64,000 nucleotides of DNA from Kribbella soli (GTDB taxonomy: Bacteria > Actinomycetota > Actinomycetes > Propionibacteriales > Kribbellaceae), in NCBI RefSeq assembly GCF_004331345.1, contig NZ_SJJZ01000006.1, forward strand, positions 186,001 through 250,000. The letters are read 5' to 3'. Each line of letters starts with the position of its first letter. Position 1 is the first letter of the stretch. Position numbers and translations under genes: made by a program. Below the pieces are notes generated by a model that saw only the letters and a list, made by a program, of their open reading frames with translations, was not told the DNA's origin and ran no database searches. Shown piece after piece: positions 26,017 through 33,424 of the stretch.

Positions 26017-26976
26017 ATGGCCATGTTCCTGATCCGCCGGATCGGTCACGGGATCCTGGTCCTGTGGCTGATCAGCGTCGCGGTGTTCGCCCTGTTCTTC
26101 GTTGCTCCGAGCAACGTCGCGCAGACGCTCGCCGGCCGCCAGGGTACGCCGGAGACGATCGCGTTGATCAAGCACCGGCTCGGTCTCGACCTGCCGGTGT
26201 GGCAGCAGTACCTGCACTTCCTCGGCAACGCGGTGAAGGGGAACCTCGGGTACGACTACTACCACCAGGTGCCGGTGACGCACATCATCGGGCAGGCGCT
26301 GCCGATCACGGTGTCGCTGGCGCTCGGTGCGGCCGTGCTGTGGCTCGCGCTGGGCGTGTTCAACGGCGTCATCTCGGCGACGCACCCGCGATCGCTGGCG
26401 GACCGCGGGCTGACGTTGTTCGCGTTGTTCTTCTACTCGTTCCCGTCGTTCCTGCTCGGCCTGCTGCTGCTGTACTTCCTGTACTTCCGGCTCACGCTGT
26501 CCGGCTTCGGATGGTTCCCCGCGGGTGGCTACGCGCCGCTCGCCGGCGGGATCGGGCCCTGGTTCCAGCATCTACTGCTGCCCTGGGTCGCACTCGCCTT
26601 GTTGCTGGCGGCAACGTATACCCGGTTGACCCGTGGCTCGATGCTGGACGTTCTCGGTGAGGACTACATCCGGACCGCGCGCTCGAAGGGCATCCGGGAG
26701 AGCCGGGTGGTCGTCGTCCACGGCCTGCGCAGCGCGCTGACGCCGGTGGTCACGCAGTTCGGTATCGACCTCGGGCAGCTGATCGGCGGCGTGGTCGTCA
26801 CCGAGACCGTGTTCAGCCTGCCGGGGCTCGGGCAGACGGCGGTGACCGCGATCAACCAGCAGGACCTGCCGGTGATCATCGGCATCGTCCTGTTCGCCTC
26901 CGCGGCGGTGGTGGTGGCGAACATCCTGGTCGACATCGGGTACGCCGTACTCGATCCGCGGGTTCGGCTTCACTAG
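26017..26976 (+). CDS. Peptide ABC transporter permease, DppB/OppB type
   Basis: 319 residues, starting two bases after the DppC stop. TM1 (ILVLWLISVAVFALFFVA) is followed by the periplasmic loop with LGLDLPVWQQYLHFLG, then five more helices. The EAA-like motif is RTARSKGIRESRVVVVHGLRSALTP, and VVTETVFSLPGLG follows as in DppB. Last gene of the operon; a 15-bp hairpin follows directly. Confidence 0.93.
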   Translation: MAMFLIRRIGHGILVLWLISVAVFALFFVAPSNVAQTLAGRQGTPETIALIKHRLGLDLPVWQQYLHFLGNAVKGNLGYDYYHQVPVTHIIGQALPITVSLALGAAVLWLALGVFNGVISATHPRSLADRGLTLFALFFYSFPSFLLGLLLLYFLYFRLTLSGFGWFPAGGYAPLAGGIGPWFQHLLLPWVALALLLAATYTRLTRGSMLDVLGEDYIRTARSKGIRESRVVVVHGLRSALTPVVTQFGIDLGQLIGGVVVTETVFSLPGLGQTAVTAINQQDLPVIIGIVLFASAAVVVANILVDIGYAVLDPRVRLH

Positions 26977-26978
26977 CC

Positions 26979-27018
26979 GTACCGAAGGACGGGTGGTATG
27001 TGGCCCGTCCTTCGGTAC
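26979..27018. terminator. 15-bp perfect hairpin after the transporter operon
   Basis: GTACCGAAGGACGGG and its complement flank a 10-nt loop, starting two bases after the DppB stop. No T-run. It ends ten bases before the start of the next gene, which must therefore have its own promoter within or after the stem. Confidence 0.75.
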
Positions 27019-27028
27019 GTTGTTCCTC

Positions 27029-28015
27029 GTGATTGCTGTCTACGGCGCGGGTGGGATCGGGTGTTACGTGGGTGGCCGGCTGGCCGCGACCGGTACGCCG
27101 GTGACGTTCATCGGGCGGCCACGGATCGCCGCCGAACTGGCGACGCACGGTCTGCACCTGACGGACTACCTGGGGGCCGACCTCCGGGTCGCTGACGTGC
27201 CGTTCGAGACGACGCCGGCGGGCGCGGCCGAGGCGGACCTGGTGCTGGTGACGGTGAAGTCCGCGGCGACGGCGGGCGCTGCGGAGGAGCTGGCCGACGT
27301 GCTGTCGCCGGGGACCGTCGTGGTGAGTTTCCAGAACGGCGTGCGGAACGGCGAGGTGCTGCGGTCGCGGTTGACCGAGCAGATCGTGGTGACCGGGATG
27401 GTCCCGTTCAACGTGCTGAACCGGGGCGCCGGCGTGTTCCATCAGGGCACCGAAGGCGCGCTCGACGTACAGCGGGATGCCGCGTTGGCGCCGTACCTGA
27501 AGGCTTTCGAACGGGCCGGGTTGCCGCTCGCGCAGCACGACGACATCCTTCCGGTGCAGTGGGCGAAGCTCCTGCTGAACCTGAACAACCCGATCAACGC
27601 GCTGTCGAACCTGCCGTTGCGCGACGAGCTCTCGCAGCGTGCGTACCGCCGTTGCCTGGCTGCGGCGCAGGCCGAGACCCTCGGGCTGCTCGACGCGGCC
27701 GGGATCCGGCCGGCCCAGCTACTGGCCGTTCCGATGCACCGTTTCCCCACTGTCCTTCGGTTGCCGGACTTCCTGTTCCGCCGGCTCGCGAGCAAGGTGC
27801 TCGCCGTCGACCCGCTCGCGCGGACGTCGATGTGGGAGGACCTCGAGGCCGGCCGCACGACCGAGATCGACTACCTGAACGGCGAGGTCGTCCGGCTGGC
27901 GGAGTCCCTCGGCCGGACCGCGCCGGTCAACGCGCGGTTGGTGGACCTGATCCGCGCGGCCGAGACGGACCGCCGCTCGTGGTCCGGGCCTGACCTCCTC
28001 CGTGAGCTGTCTTAA
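27029..28015 (+). CDS. Ketopantoate reductase-like (PanE/ApbA family) oxidoreductase
   Basis: 328 residues from the GTG at 27029. GAGGIG at 6-11 binds NADP. VKSAATAGAAEEL and SFQNGVRNGEVL follow the family pattern, and the C-terminal helical domain has WAKLLLNLNNPINAL and TEIDYLNGEVVRLA. True PanE makes pantoate for CoA; many actinobacterial paralogues act on other 2-keto acids, so panE is not assigned. There is no ribosome site; TACGTT at 27016-27021 lies seven bases before the GTG, so the mRNA may be leaderless. Confidence 0.82.
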   Translation: MIAVYGAGGIGCYVGGRLAATGTPVTFIGRPRIAAELATHGLHLTDYLGADLRVADVPFETTPAGAAEADLVLVTVKSAATAGAAEELADVLSPGTVVVSFQNGVRNGEVLRSRLTEQIVVTGMVPFNVLNRGAGVFHQGTEGALDVQRDAALAPYLKAFERAGLPLAQHDDILPVQWAKLLLNLNNPINALSNLPLRDELSQRAYRRCLAAAQAETLGLLDAAGIRPAQLLAVPMHRFPTVLRLPDFLFRRLASKVLAVDPLARTSMWEDLEAGRTTEIDYLNGEVVRLAESLGRTAPVNARLVDLIRAAETDRRSWSGPDLLRELS

Positions 28016-28042
28016 AATACGAGATGAAGTCTCTCGTATTAT
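28016..28042. promoter_or_regulatory. Operator (AATACGAGA-N7-TCTCGTATT) overlapping a leaderless promoter
   Basis: A 9-bp perfect inverted repeat at 28016-28024 and 28032-28040. TATTAT at 28037-28042 fits a -10 element and would start transcription at the ATG at 28049, giving a leaderless mRNA. The palindrome covers the -10 and the space before it, the classic position for a repressor. No regulator gene is adjacent. Confidence 0.6.
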
Positions 28043-28048
28043 GAACGC

Positions 28049-28918
28049 ATGGATGTTGCGGTGGTTGGTGGGAGTGTGGCCGGGCTGCAGGCGGCGCTGA
28101 CGTTGGGGCGGGCGCGACGGCGGGTGGTGTTGTTCGACGACGGGCAGGCACGGAACCGTGCGGCCTCGCACGTGCACAACTTCCTCGGCGCGGAGGATCT
28201 TTCGCCGAGTGAGCTGCTGGCGGTGGGGCGGCGACAGGTGTCGGCGTACGGCGTCGACGTGCGGGACTCGCGGGTCGACGACGTGGACGTGGATGGTGAC
28301 GAGTTCGTCGTCGGCGGGGAGCGGGTGCGTGCCGTCGTACTGGCGACCGGACTGTGGGACGAGTTGCCCGACGTACCAGGGGTGGCGGACGGGTGGGGAC
28401 GGTCGGTGGTGGCTTGTCCGCACTGCCATGGATGGGAGGTGCGGGATCAGCCGCTGGTTCAGCTCGGGATGCGCGGGTCGCCGGAGCGGTCGGTGGCGCG
28501 GGCGTTGCTGCTGAGCCGGTGGAGCGACGACGTGACGCTGTGCACGGACGGGGACGAGCTGATGGCGCTACAGGTGGATCAGCTGGCTCGAGCCGGGGTC
28601 GCCGTGCGCACCGAGCACGTCAAAGAGGTGCGGACAGGTTCCGTGCTGCTCGGCGGGGCGGAGTTGGCAGCGCGGCGGGTGTTTGTGGTGGTACGGCAGC
28701 ATCAGCAGAGTGATCTGGCCGAGCGGCTCGGGTGTCAGGTCGCGGACGGTGCGGTGGTTACGGACGAGGGCGGGCGGACCACGATGCCTGGGATCTACGC
28801 AGTTGGTACGACGACGAGTCCGGCGCTGCTCGCGATCGGCGCAGCGGGTCATGCGAGTACGGTGGCGGTCGCCGTACACGGGGATCTCCTAGAGCTGGAG
28901 CTGAGCGGCGGGCGGTAG
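28049..28918 (+). CDS. Thioredoxin-reductase-like FAD/NAD(P) oxidoreductase
   Basis: 289 residues. The FAD loop is GGSVAG at 7-12; the redox pair is Cys123-Pro-His-Cys126 in [10 protein letters not shown]; and [12 protein letters not shown] is the second FAD motif. The NADPH domain lacks a clear GxGxxA/G ([10 protein letters not shown] stands in its place), so it may be a ferredoxin-type or NADPH-independent relative rather than a classical TrxB. Such enzymes catalyse disulphide exchange or dithiol oxidation in natural-product pathways. Leaderless expression is likely. Confidence 0.8.
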   Translation: MDVAVVGGSVAGLQAALTLGRARRRVVLFDDGQARNRAASHVHNFLGAEDLSPSELLAVGRRQVSAYGVDVRDSRVDDVDVDGDEFVVGGERVRAVVLATGLWDELPDVPGVADGWGRSVVACPHCHGWEVRDQPLVQLGMRGSPERSVARALLLSRWSDDVTLCTDGDELMALQVDQLARAGVAVRTEHVKEVRTGSVLLGGAELAARRVFVVVRQHQQSDLAERLGCQVADGAVVTDEGGRTTMPGIYAVGTTTSPALLAIGAAGHASTVAVAVHGDLLELELSGGR

Positions 28919-29452
28919 CCGCGTCGGGTCGGCGATCGGCCAGTCGACCGGTGGTTCCGGGAGCTCGTCCAGTTGCAGGAGGCACCAGGGCGAGAGGTCG
29001 GGAAGCTCCCGTACTTCGTGCCACTCGGCCCACCGGTAGTCCGCGACCTCGGCCGGGTTCGGCATCGGGTCACCGGTCCACCACGCTCGGTACACCGGGC
29101 AGATCTCGTTCTCGACCATGCCGGTCGGCATCTCGGCGCGGTACCGGAACTCCGGCAACACCAGATCGACGGCGTCAACAACGATCCCCAGTTCGTCCGC
29201 GAGCCGGCGCCGTACCGCCTGCTCGAGCGGCTCGCCCGGAAGTGGGTGCCCGCAGCAACTATTGGTCCAGACGCCGGGCCAGGTGGGCTTGTCGAGCGCC
29301 CGCCGGGTCAGCAGCACCCGCCCGGCCGCGTCGACCACGTAGCTGGAGAACGCGAGATGCAGCGGCGTCGCCGCGTGGTGGACCGCCGCCTTCGCCTCGG
29401 TCCCGACCGCACGCCCACCCTCGTCCACCAGCACAACCCGCTCGTCGATCAC
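28889..29452 (-). CDS. idi: Isopentenyl-diphosphate delta-isomerase, type I
   Basis: 187 residues. The Nudix-fold isomerase has catalytic Cys67 in TNSCCGHP and Glu116 in VENEICPV, at the same numbers as E. coli Idi. His25/32-type metal ligands and the [14 protein letters not shown] substrate stretch are present. It interconverts IPP and DMAPP for isoprenoid synthesis. The 3' end overlaps the convergent flavoprotein gene by 30 bp. Divergent from tyrS. The partial geranylgeranyl-reductase-like gene at the left edge is not linked to it. Confidence 0.93.
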   Translation of the reverse strand: MIDERVVLVDEGGRAVGTEAKAAVHHAATPLHLAFSSYVVDAAGRVLLTRRALDKPTWPGVWTNSCCGHPLPGEPLEQAVRRRLADELGIVVDAVDLVLPEFRYRAEMPTGMVENEICPVYRAWWTGDPMPNPAEVADYRWAEWHEVRELPDLSPWCLLQLDELPEPPVDWPIADPTRLPPAAQLQL

Positions 29453-29494
29453 GCCTTGAGCCTAATCGGATTCCGGCAGGTGCTCGGCGGCTGC

Positions 29495-29500
29495 TAGCCT
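29495..29500 (+). promoter_or_regulatory. -10 element of the tyrS leader transcript
   Basis: TAGCCT fits TANNNT and would start transcription at about 29507, the first base of the leader ORF, which would then be read as a leaderless mRNA. Inference from spacing only. Confidence 0.4.
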
Positions 29501-29506
29501 CAGAGT

Positions 29507-29563
29507 GTGACCAAGCACTGCGTGACCTATCGACCGGCTCTGGGAGGAGTCGGCATTCGGTAG
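29507..29563 (+). CDS. Leader peptide ORF upstream of tyrS (18 codons, one Tyr)
   Basis: GTG to TAG, reading MTKHCVTYRPALGGVGIR. It contains a single TAT tyrosine codon at position 8 and sits just before a stem (29536-29544 with 29581-29589) and a terminator (29593-29620). Its end lies inside the loop of the first stem. Control by tyrosine or tRNA-Tyr supply is an inference; one Tyr codon is fewer than in classical attenuators. Confidence 0.45.
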   Translation: MTKHCVTYRPALGGVGIR

Positions 29564-29620
29564 TCCCCGCAGTCGCTGCACCCAGAGCCTCCGAGGCAGG
29601 AACCGTCCGGTTCCTGCCTC
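29536..29620 (+). promoter_or_regulatory. Putative tyrS attenuator: large stem followed by terminator
   Basis: GGCTCTGGG (29536-29544) pairs with CCCAGAGCC (29581-29589), and the loop contains a small GCAG/CTGC hairpin. Immediately after comes a perfect 12-bp stem, GAGGCAGGAACC and its complement around GTCC (29593-29620), followed by TTTCCGTTT. A strong terminator between a promoter and a housekeeping gene implies conditional read-through. No T-box consensus (TGG-x-ACCGCG) is present. Confidence 0.6.
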
Positions 29621-29674
29621 TTTCCGTTTGCCGGAGGCACTGGTTCGGAGGTGCCTCGTCCCGAGAGGAACCTC

Positions 29675-30859
29675 ATGAACGCTGTCATCGACCGGTTACG
29701 CCGTACCACCGACCTCATTGTCGGCGAGGACGACCTGCGCGAGCGCCTGGAGTCCGGGCGGCCGCTGCGGATCAAGTACGGCGTCGACTGCACCGCGCCC
29801 GACCTGCACCTCGGGCACGCGGTCAACCTGTGGATGATGCGCCAGCTGCAGGATCTCGGGCACCGGGTCGTGTTCCTGCTCGGCGACCTCACCACCCGCG
29901 TCGGCGATCCGACCGGGCGCTCCGAGACCCGGCCGATCCTCACTCCGGAGCAGATCGACGCGAACGCCGCCTCGTTCCTCGAACAGGTGTCCCTGGTCCT
30001 GCGGACCGATCCCGACGTCTTCGAGGTACGCCGGAATTCCGAGTGGTACGACGCGATGCCGGTGGCGGAGCTGTTGAGTCTGTTCGCCCAGGTCACGCAG
30101 GCGCAGCTGATGAGCCGGGACATGTTCCGCGAGCGGGTCGCGGCCGGCCGGGAGATCGCCGTACACGAACTGGTGTACCCGGTGCTGCAGGGATACGACA
30201 GCTTCGCGATGCAGAGCGACCTGACGATCGTGGGGTCGGATCAGCTGTTCAATGAGCAGCTCGGGCGGCACTTCCAGCAACGGCTCGGCGCGCCGCCGCA
30301 GGTGGTGATCACGACGACGATCACGCCCGGAATCGACGGCCGGGCCAAGCAGTCGAAGTCGCTCAACAACTACATCGGGCTGACAGACAGTCCGCGGGAC
30401 AAGTTCGGAAAGGTGATGAGCATTCCGGACTCGCTGGTCGAGGCGTACGCGCGGGTCTACACCGAGCTGCCCCTCGACACGGTCGCCGCGCTCGCGGATG
30501 CGACCGGCCCGGCAGCGCGCGACGCCAAGCTCCGGCTGGCGGCTGCCGTCGTGACCCGGTACCACGGCGCCGGCATCGCCAAGACCGAGCTGGACGCCTT
30601 CCGTCACACGTTTTCCGAGCGTTCCGAACCGGACGAGATGCCCGAGGTCGTCGTCACCGGTGAGGTCGCGACTGCCTTCGACCTGCTGCGCGCCGTCCGC
30701 CCGAACGACAGCAACTCCGCGCTGCGTCGTCTGCTGCAGCAGGGCGCGGTGACGATCAACGGCGTACGGATGGACGATCCTGCTGCTGCCGTCGAGCTCG
30801 ACGCCGGGGTCGTGCTGAAGTCGGGCGCTCGCACTTGGCACCGGATCACGCGAAAGTAG
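29675..30859 (+). CDS. tyrS: Tyrosine--tRNA ligase
   Basis: 394 residues from the ATG at 29675 (GAGAGGA upstream). The class I signature HLGH is at 45-48 and the second signature reads KQSKS at 225-229, with Gln instead of the usual Met. The tyrosine pocket stretches HELVYPVLQGYDSF and IVGSDQLFN are present, and the C-terminal S4 RNA-binding domain (about 335-393) ends GVVLKSGARTWHRI. It charges tRNA-Tyr. The KMSKS-like motif and NNYIG belong to the TyrZ-type branch, so it may be one of two TyrRS in this genome. It is preceded by a leader and attenuator. Confidence 0.93.
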   Translation: MNAVIDRLRRTTDLIVGEDDLRERLESGRPLRIKYGVDCTAPDLHLGHAVNLWMMRQLQDLGHRVVFLLGDLTTRVGDPTGRSETRPILTPEQIDANAASFLEQVSLVLRTDPDVFEVRRNSEWYDAMPVAELLSLFAQVTQAQLMSRDMFRERVAAGREIAVHELVYPVLQGYDSFAMQSDLTIVGSDQLFNEQLGRHFQQRLGAPPQVVITTTITPGIDGRAKQSKSLNNYIGLTDSPRDKFGKVMSIPDSLVEAYARVYTELPLDTVAALADATGPAARDAKLRLAAAVVTRYHGAGIAKTELDAFRHTFSERSEPDEMPEVVVTGEVATAFDLLRAVRPNDSNSALRRLLQQGAVTINGVRMDDPAAAVELDAGVVLKSGARTWHRITRK

Positions 30860-30863
30860 GCGG

Positions 30864-32045
30864 GTGGAGCTCAAGACGGTAGAGGCCTTGGTCAGCGTCG
30901 GCGACCGGTACGTCGGGCGGGCGTCGGCGTTCGACGTCGAGCCGGGGTGGTGGGCCGAGGTCGAGGCGATCACCCGGCATCTCGACGAGCTGCTCGGGGT
31001 TCGGACAGTGGTACTGCGACTCGTCCACGCCGACGAGGCCGTGATCGGCCGCGGCGGACGGGTCGTGTACCACGTCCAGGCGCTCGAGGAGCCACGGTAC
31101 GGCGTACTCGACGAGACACCGCTGCCCGAGTGGGACTCGATCATCGCGCCCGACCCGCTGCGATCGACCTGGGCCGAGATCGACGGACCGACCCGGCTGA
31201 TCGAGTGGGCGCAGAGCATTGTCGGACCGCACGACGCCGTACAGGTGAAGACGTGGAACCTGTCGTGCCTGATTCGCTTCCCCGGCGCGTGGGCCAAGGC
31301 CACCAGCCGGTTCGGGAGCATCGACGCGGACATCATCCAGCATGTCCAGCGGTACGACGCGACGCTGGCACCCGCCGTACTCGGCAAGTCGACGGACAAC
31401 AGGTGGTCGCTCCTGGCTCATGCCCCGGGCATCGACTGCTGGGAGCCGGACCATGCAACCGTCAACAATGTGGTGAGCCGCTGGGTCGCCGCGCAAGCCG
31501 CCCTGGCATCCGAGGCCGACACGCTCGCGGCTCCTTCCCTGCTACCGGAGGACCTGCTCGCGGAGGTCACTCGGCTGCTGCCTCGCGTCGCACTCTCCCC
31601 CGACGAGCTGGCGAGCGTGGACCAACTGGTCGCGAAGCTCCCCGACATCGTCGACGAACTCGACGCGGCCGGTCTGCCGATCACGGTCGTGCACGGCGAC
31701 TTCCATCCAGGCAACTGGCGGTCGGACGGCGCGAACCGCGTCATCGTCGACTGGGCCGACGCGTTCATCGGCCACCCGGCGCTCGACGTCCAACGCCTGC
31801 ACGACTTCCTGCCCGCCGAGAAGCATCCGCACGTCACGGACGTCTGGTGCGCGACATGGAAGGAGCATGCGCCGGGCAGCGATCCGTTGCGAGCGATCCG
31901 GCCGATGAAGGTCCTTGGGTTCCTCACCTACGCCCTCACGTACCAACGCTTCCTGGACAACATCGAACCCGCCGAACGCGTGTACCACCAGGACGACCCC
32001 GCCACCTGCCTCCGCGCGGCAGCCGCTGCGTTTCGCGACTGGTGA
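30864..32045 (+). CDS. Aminoglycoside-phosphotransferase-fold (APH) protein
   Basis: 393 residues from a GTG four bases after tyrS, so probably co-transcribed with it. The C-terminal half carries the kinase-like active site: VVHGDFHPGNW (Brenner motif with catalytic Asp) and VIVDWADAFIGHPALDV (metal Asp). The N-terminal lobe (about 1-180) is unusual and holds no clear P-loop. APH-fold proteins phosphorylate antibiotics, sugars or small metabolites; there is nothing here that fixes the substrate, so a resistance role is not claimed. Confidence 0.75.
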   Translation: MELKTVEALVSVGDRYVGRASAFDVEPGWWAEVEAITRHLDELLGVRTVVLRLVHADEAVIGRGGRVVYHVQALEEPRYGVLDETPLPEWDSIIAPDPLRSTWAEIDGPTRLIEWAQSIVGPHDAVQVKTWNLSCLIRFPGAWAKATSRFGSIDADIIQHVQRYDATLAPAVLGKSTDNRWSLLAHAPGIDCWEPDHATVNNVVSRWVAAQAALASEADTLAAPSLLPEDLLAEVTRLLPRVALSPDELASVDQLVAKLPDIVDELDAAGLPITVVHGDFHPGNWRSDGANRVIVDWADAFIGHPALDVQRLHDFLPAEKHPHVTDVWCATWKEHAPGSDPLRAIRPMKVLGFLTYALTYQRFLDNIEPAERVYHQDDPATCLRAAAAAFRDW

Positions 32046-32084
32046 CGCTGTTCGCGCGGTGTGGAATGTGACAGGGTTGCGCGG

Positions 32085-32906
32085 GTGACGATTCTGATTA
32101 CGGGTGCGTCCGGCAACGCGGGTGGCGCCGTGGTGCAATCGCTGGCGGAACAAGGGATCCCGGGGCGGGCGCTGATCCGCTCGGAACGCGAACTACCGGG
32201 TGGTATCGAGCCGGTGTACGGCGACCTGAACCGGCCGGAGACGTTCGTGGACGCGTTGGCCGGGGTGACCGGGATCTTCCTGTTGAGCGGCTACGACCGC
32301 CTCGACGAACTGCTGACGAACGCCGTGCAGGCCGGGGTGCGGAAAGTCGTCGTACTGTCCAGCAGTTCACTCGACGGCGAGCTGACGAACGCTGTTGCCG
32401 CGTATCACCACGCCACCGAAGAAGCGGTCCGGGCGGCCGGACTGGAGTGGACGTTCCTGCGGCCGAACTCGTTCATGTCCAACACGCTGCGCTGGCGCGA
32501 CCAACTGGCAGCAGGCGACGAGGTGCGGGTGCAGTTCCCCGACGTACCGGTGTCGACGATCCATCCGCGCGACATCGGCGACGTAGCGGTTCGCGCGCTG
32601 CAGGGCGCCCATGACGGCGACGTACTGCGTCTCACCGGGCCGGTCGCCCTCACCCCGGTCGAACAGGTCGCAATCCTCGCCGAAGCCATCGGCCGCCCGC
32701 TGACGGCGTACCCGATGAGCCGCGCCGAAACCCACGAGGCGCTCTACGCCTCGATGCCCGAGCCCTACGCTCAAGCCATCGAATCCTTCTTCGCCGACGG
32801 CACCATCGACGAAACCACCGTCACCAACACCGTCCCCGAAGTCACCGGCCACCCCGCCCGAACCCTCCAAACCTGGACCCAGGAAAACGCTGCACTTTTC
32901 GCCTAG
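32085..32906 (+). CDS. NmrA-like NAD(P)-binding protein (atypical SDR)
   Basis: 273 residues from the GTG at 32085. The Rossmann loop GASGNAGG is at 7-14; VVVLSSSSLDGEL and EWTFLRPNSFMSNTLRWRD follow the NmrA/quinone oxidoreductase 2 pattern. The active-site Tyr-x3-Lys of classical SDRs is absent, as is usual in this group, which senses redox state or reduces quinones. The stop overlaps the convergent isochorismatase-like gene by 4 bp. Confidence 0.85.
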   Translation: MTILITGASGNAGGAVVQSLAEQGIPGRALIRSERELPGGIEPVYGDLNRPETFVDALAGVTGIFLLSGYDRLDELLTNAVQAGVRKVVVLSSSSLDGELTNAVAAYHHATEEAVRAAGLEWTFLRPNSFMSNTLRWRDQLAAGDEVRVQFPDVPVSTIHPRDIGDVAVRALQGAHDGDVLRLTGPVALTPVEQVAILAEAIGRPLTAYPMSRAETHEALYASMPEPYAQAIESFFADGTIDETTVTNTVPEVTGHPARTLQTWTQENAALFA

Positions 32907-33424
32907 CTGAGTGCCTTCAAGTACTCCGTGGTGGTGCAGACCGAGCCGAGGCGGGGGAAGACGTAGGAGACGGCGAAGTTGTGGGCGTGGTCGTCGAGGC
33001 CGGTCATGGCGTCGGTGAGGAAGAAAGTTTCGTAGCCGAGGTCCGAGGCGGCACGGCCGGTGGACTCGACGCCGAAGTTCGTGGCGATGCCGGCGAGTAC
33101 GACGTTTGCGATGCCGCGGGACTGCAGCTCGGTGTCGAGGGACGTGCGCCCGAACGCGCCCACCGTCTGCTTGACTATCACCAGGTCTCCGGGCTGCGGC
33201 GCGGCCTCGGGTGCGAACTCGCTGCCCTCCGGCTGCACCTCCACCCCGGGCCGGTCGACCCGGACGTTCACCACCAGACCGCCGGCGGATCGCGTCGCCG
33301 CGGCCAGTTCCACGGATCGCTCGAGCACGACCGATCCGCTCAGCGGCGCGGTCTCCAGCGCGATGATTCGCGGCATCAGGTCGATCAGGACGAGCGCGGT
33401 ACGACGGGACTCCAAAGGGTTCAC
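32903..33424 (-). CDS. Isochorismatase-like hydrolase without the catalytic cysteine
   Basis: 173 residues. The family triad is Asp-Lys-Cys; Asp15 (VLIDLMP) and Lys85 (IVKQTVGAF) are present, but the position of the Cys holds Gly118 in [11 protein letters not shown]. This Gly variant is a recurring subgroup, so it is not a sequencing error, but classical amidohydrolase chemistry is unlikely. It may hydrolyse by another route or bind ligand. It ends at the NmrA-like gene and starts next to the end of the large secreted protein gene, overlapping it by 4 bp. Confidence 0.82.
   Translation of the reverse strand: MNPLESRRTALVLIDLMPRIIALETAPLSGSVVLERSVELAAATRSAGGLVVNVRVDRPGVEVQPEGSEFAPEAAPQPGDLVIVKQTVGAFGRTSLDTELQSRGIANVVLAGIATNFGVESTGRAASDLGYETFFLTDAMTGLDDHAHNFAVSYVFPRLGSVCTTTEYLKALS

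Noticed and set aside
29507-29674. T-box riboswitch in the tyrS leader
   Set aside because: The conserved T-box sequence and a stem I with a specifier loop cannot be found; only a peptide ORF and terminator are supported.
30864-32045. Aminoglycoside resistance gene
   Set aside because: The APH fold is clear but it is a distant, general member; no feature points to aminoglycosides.
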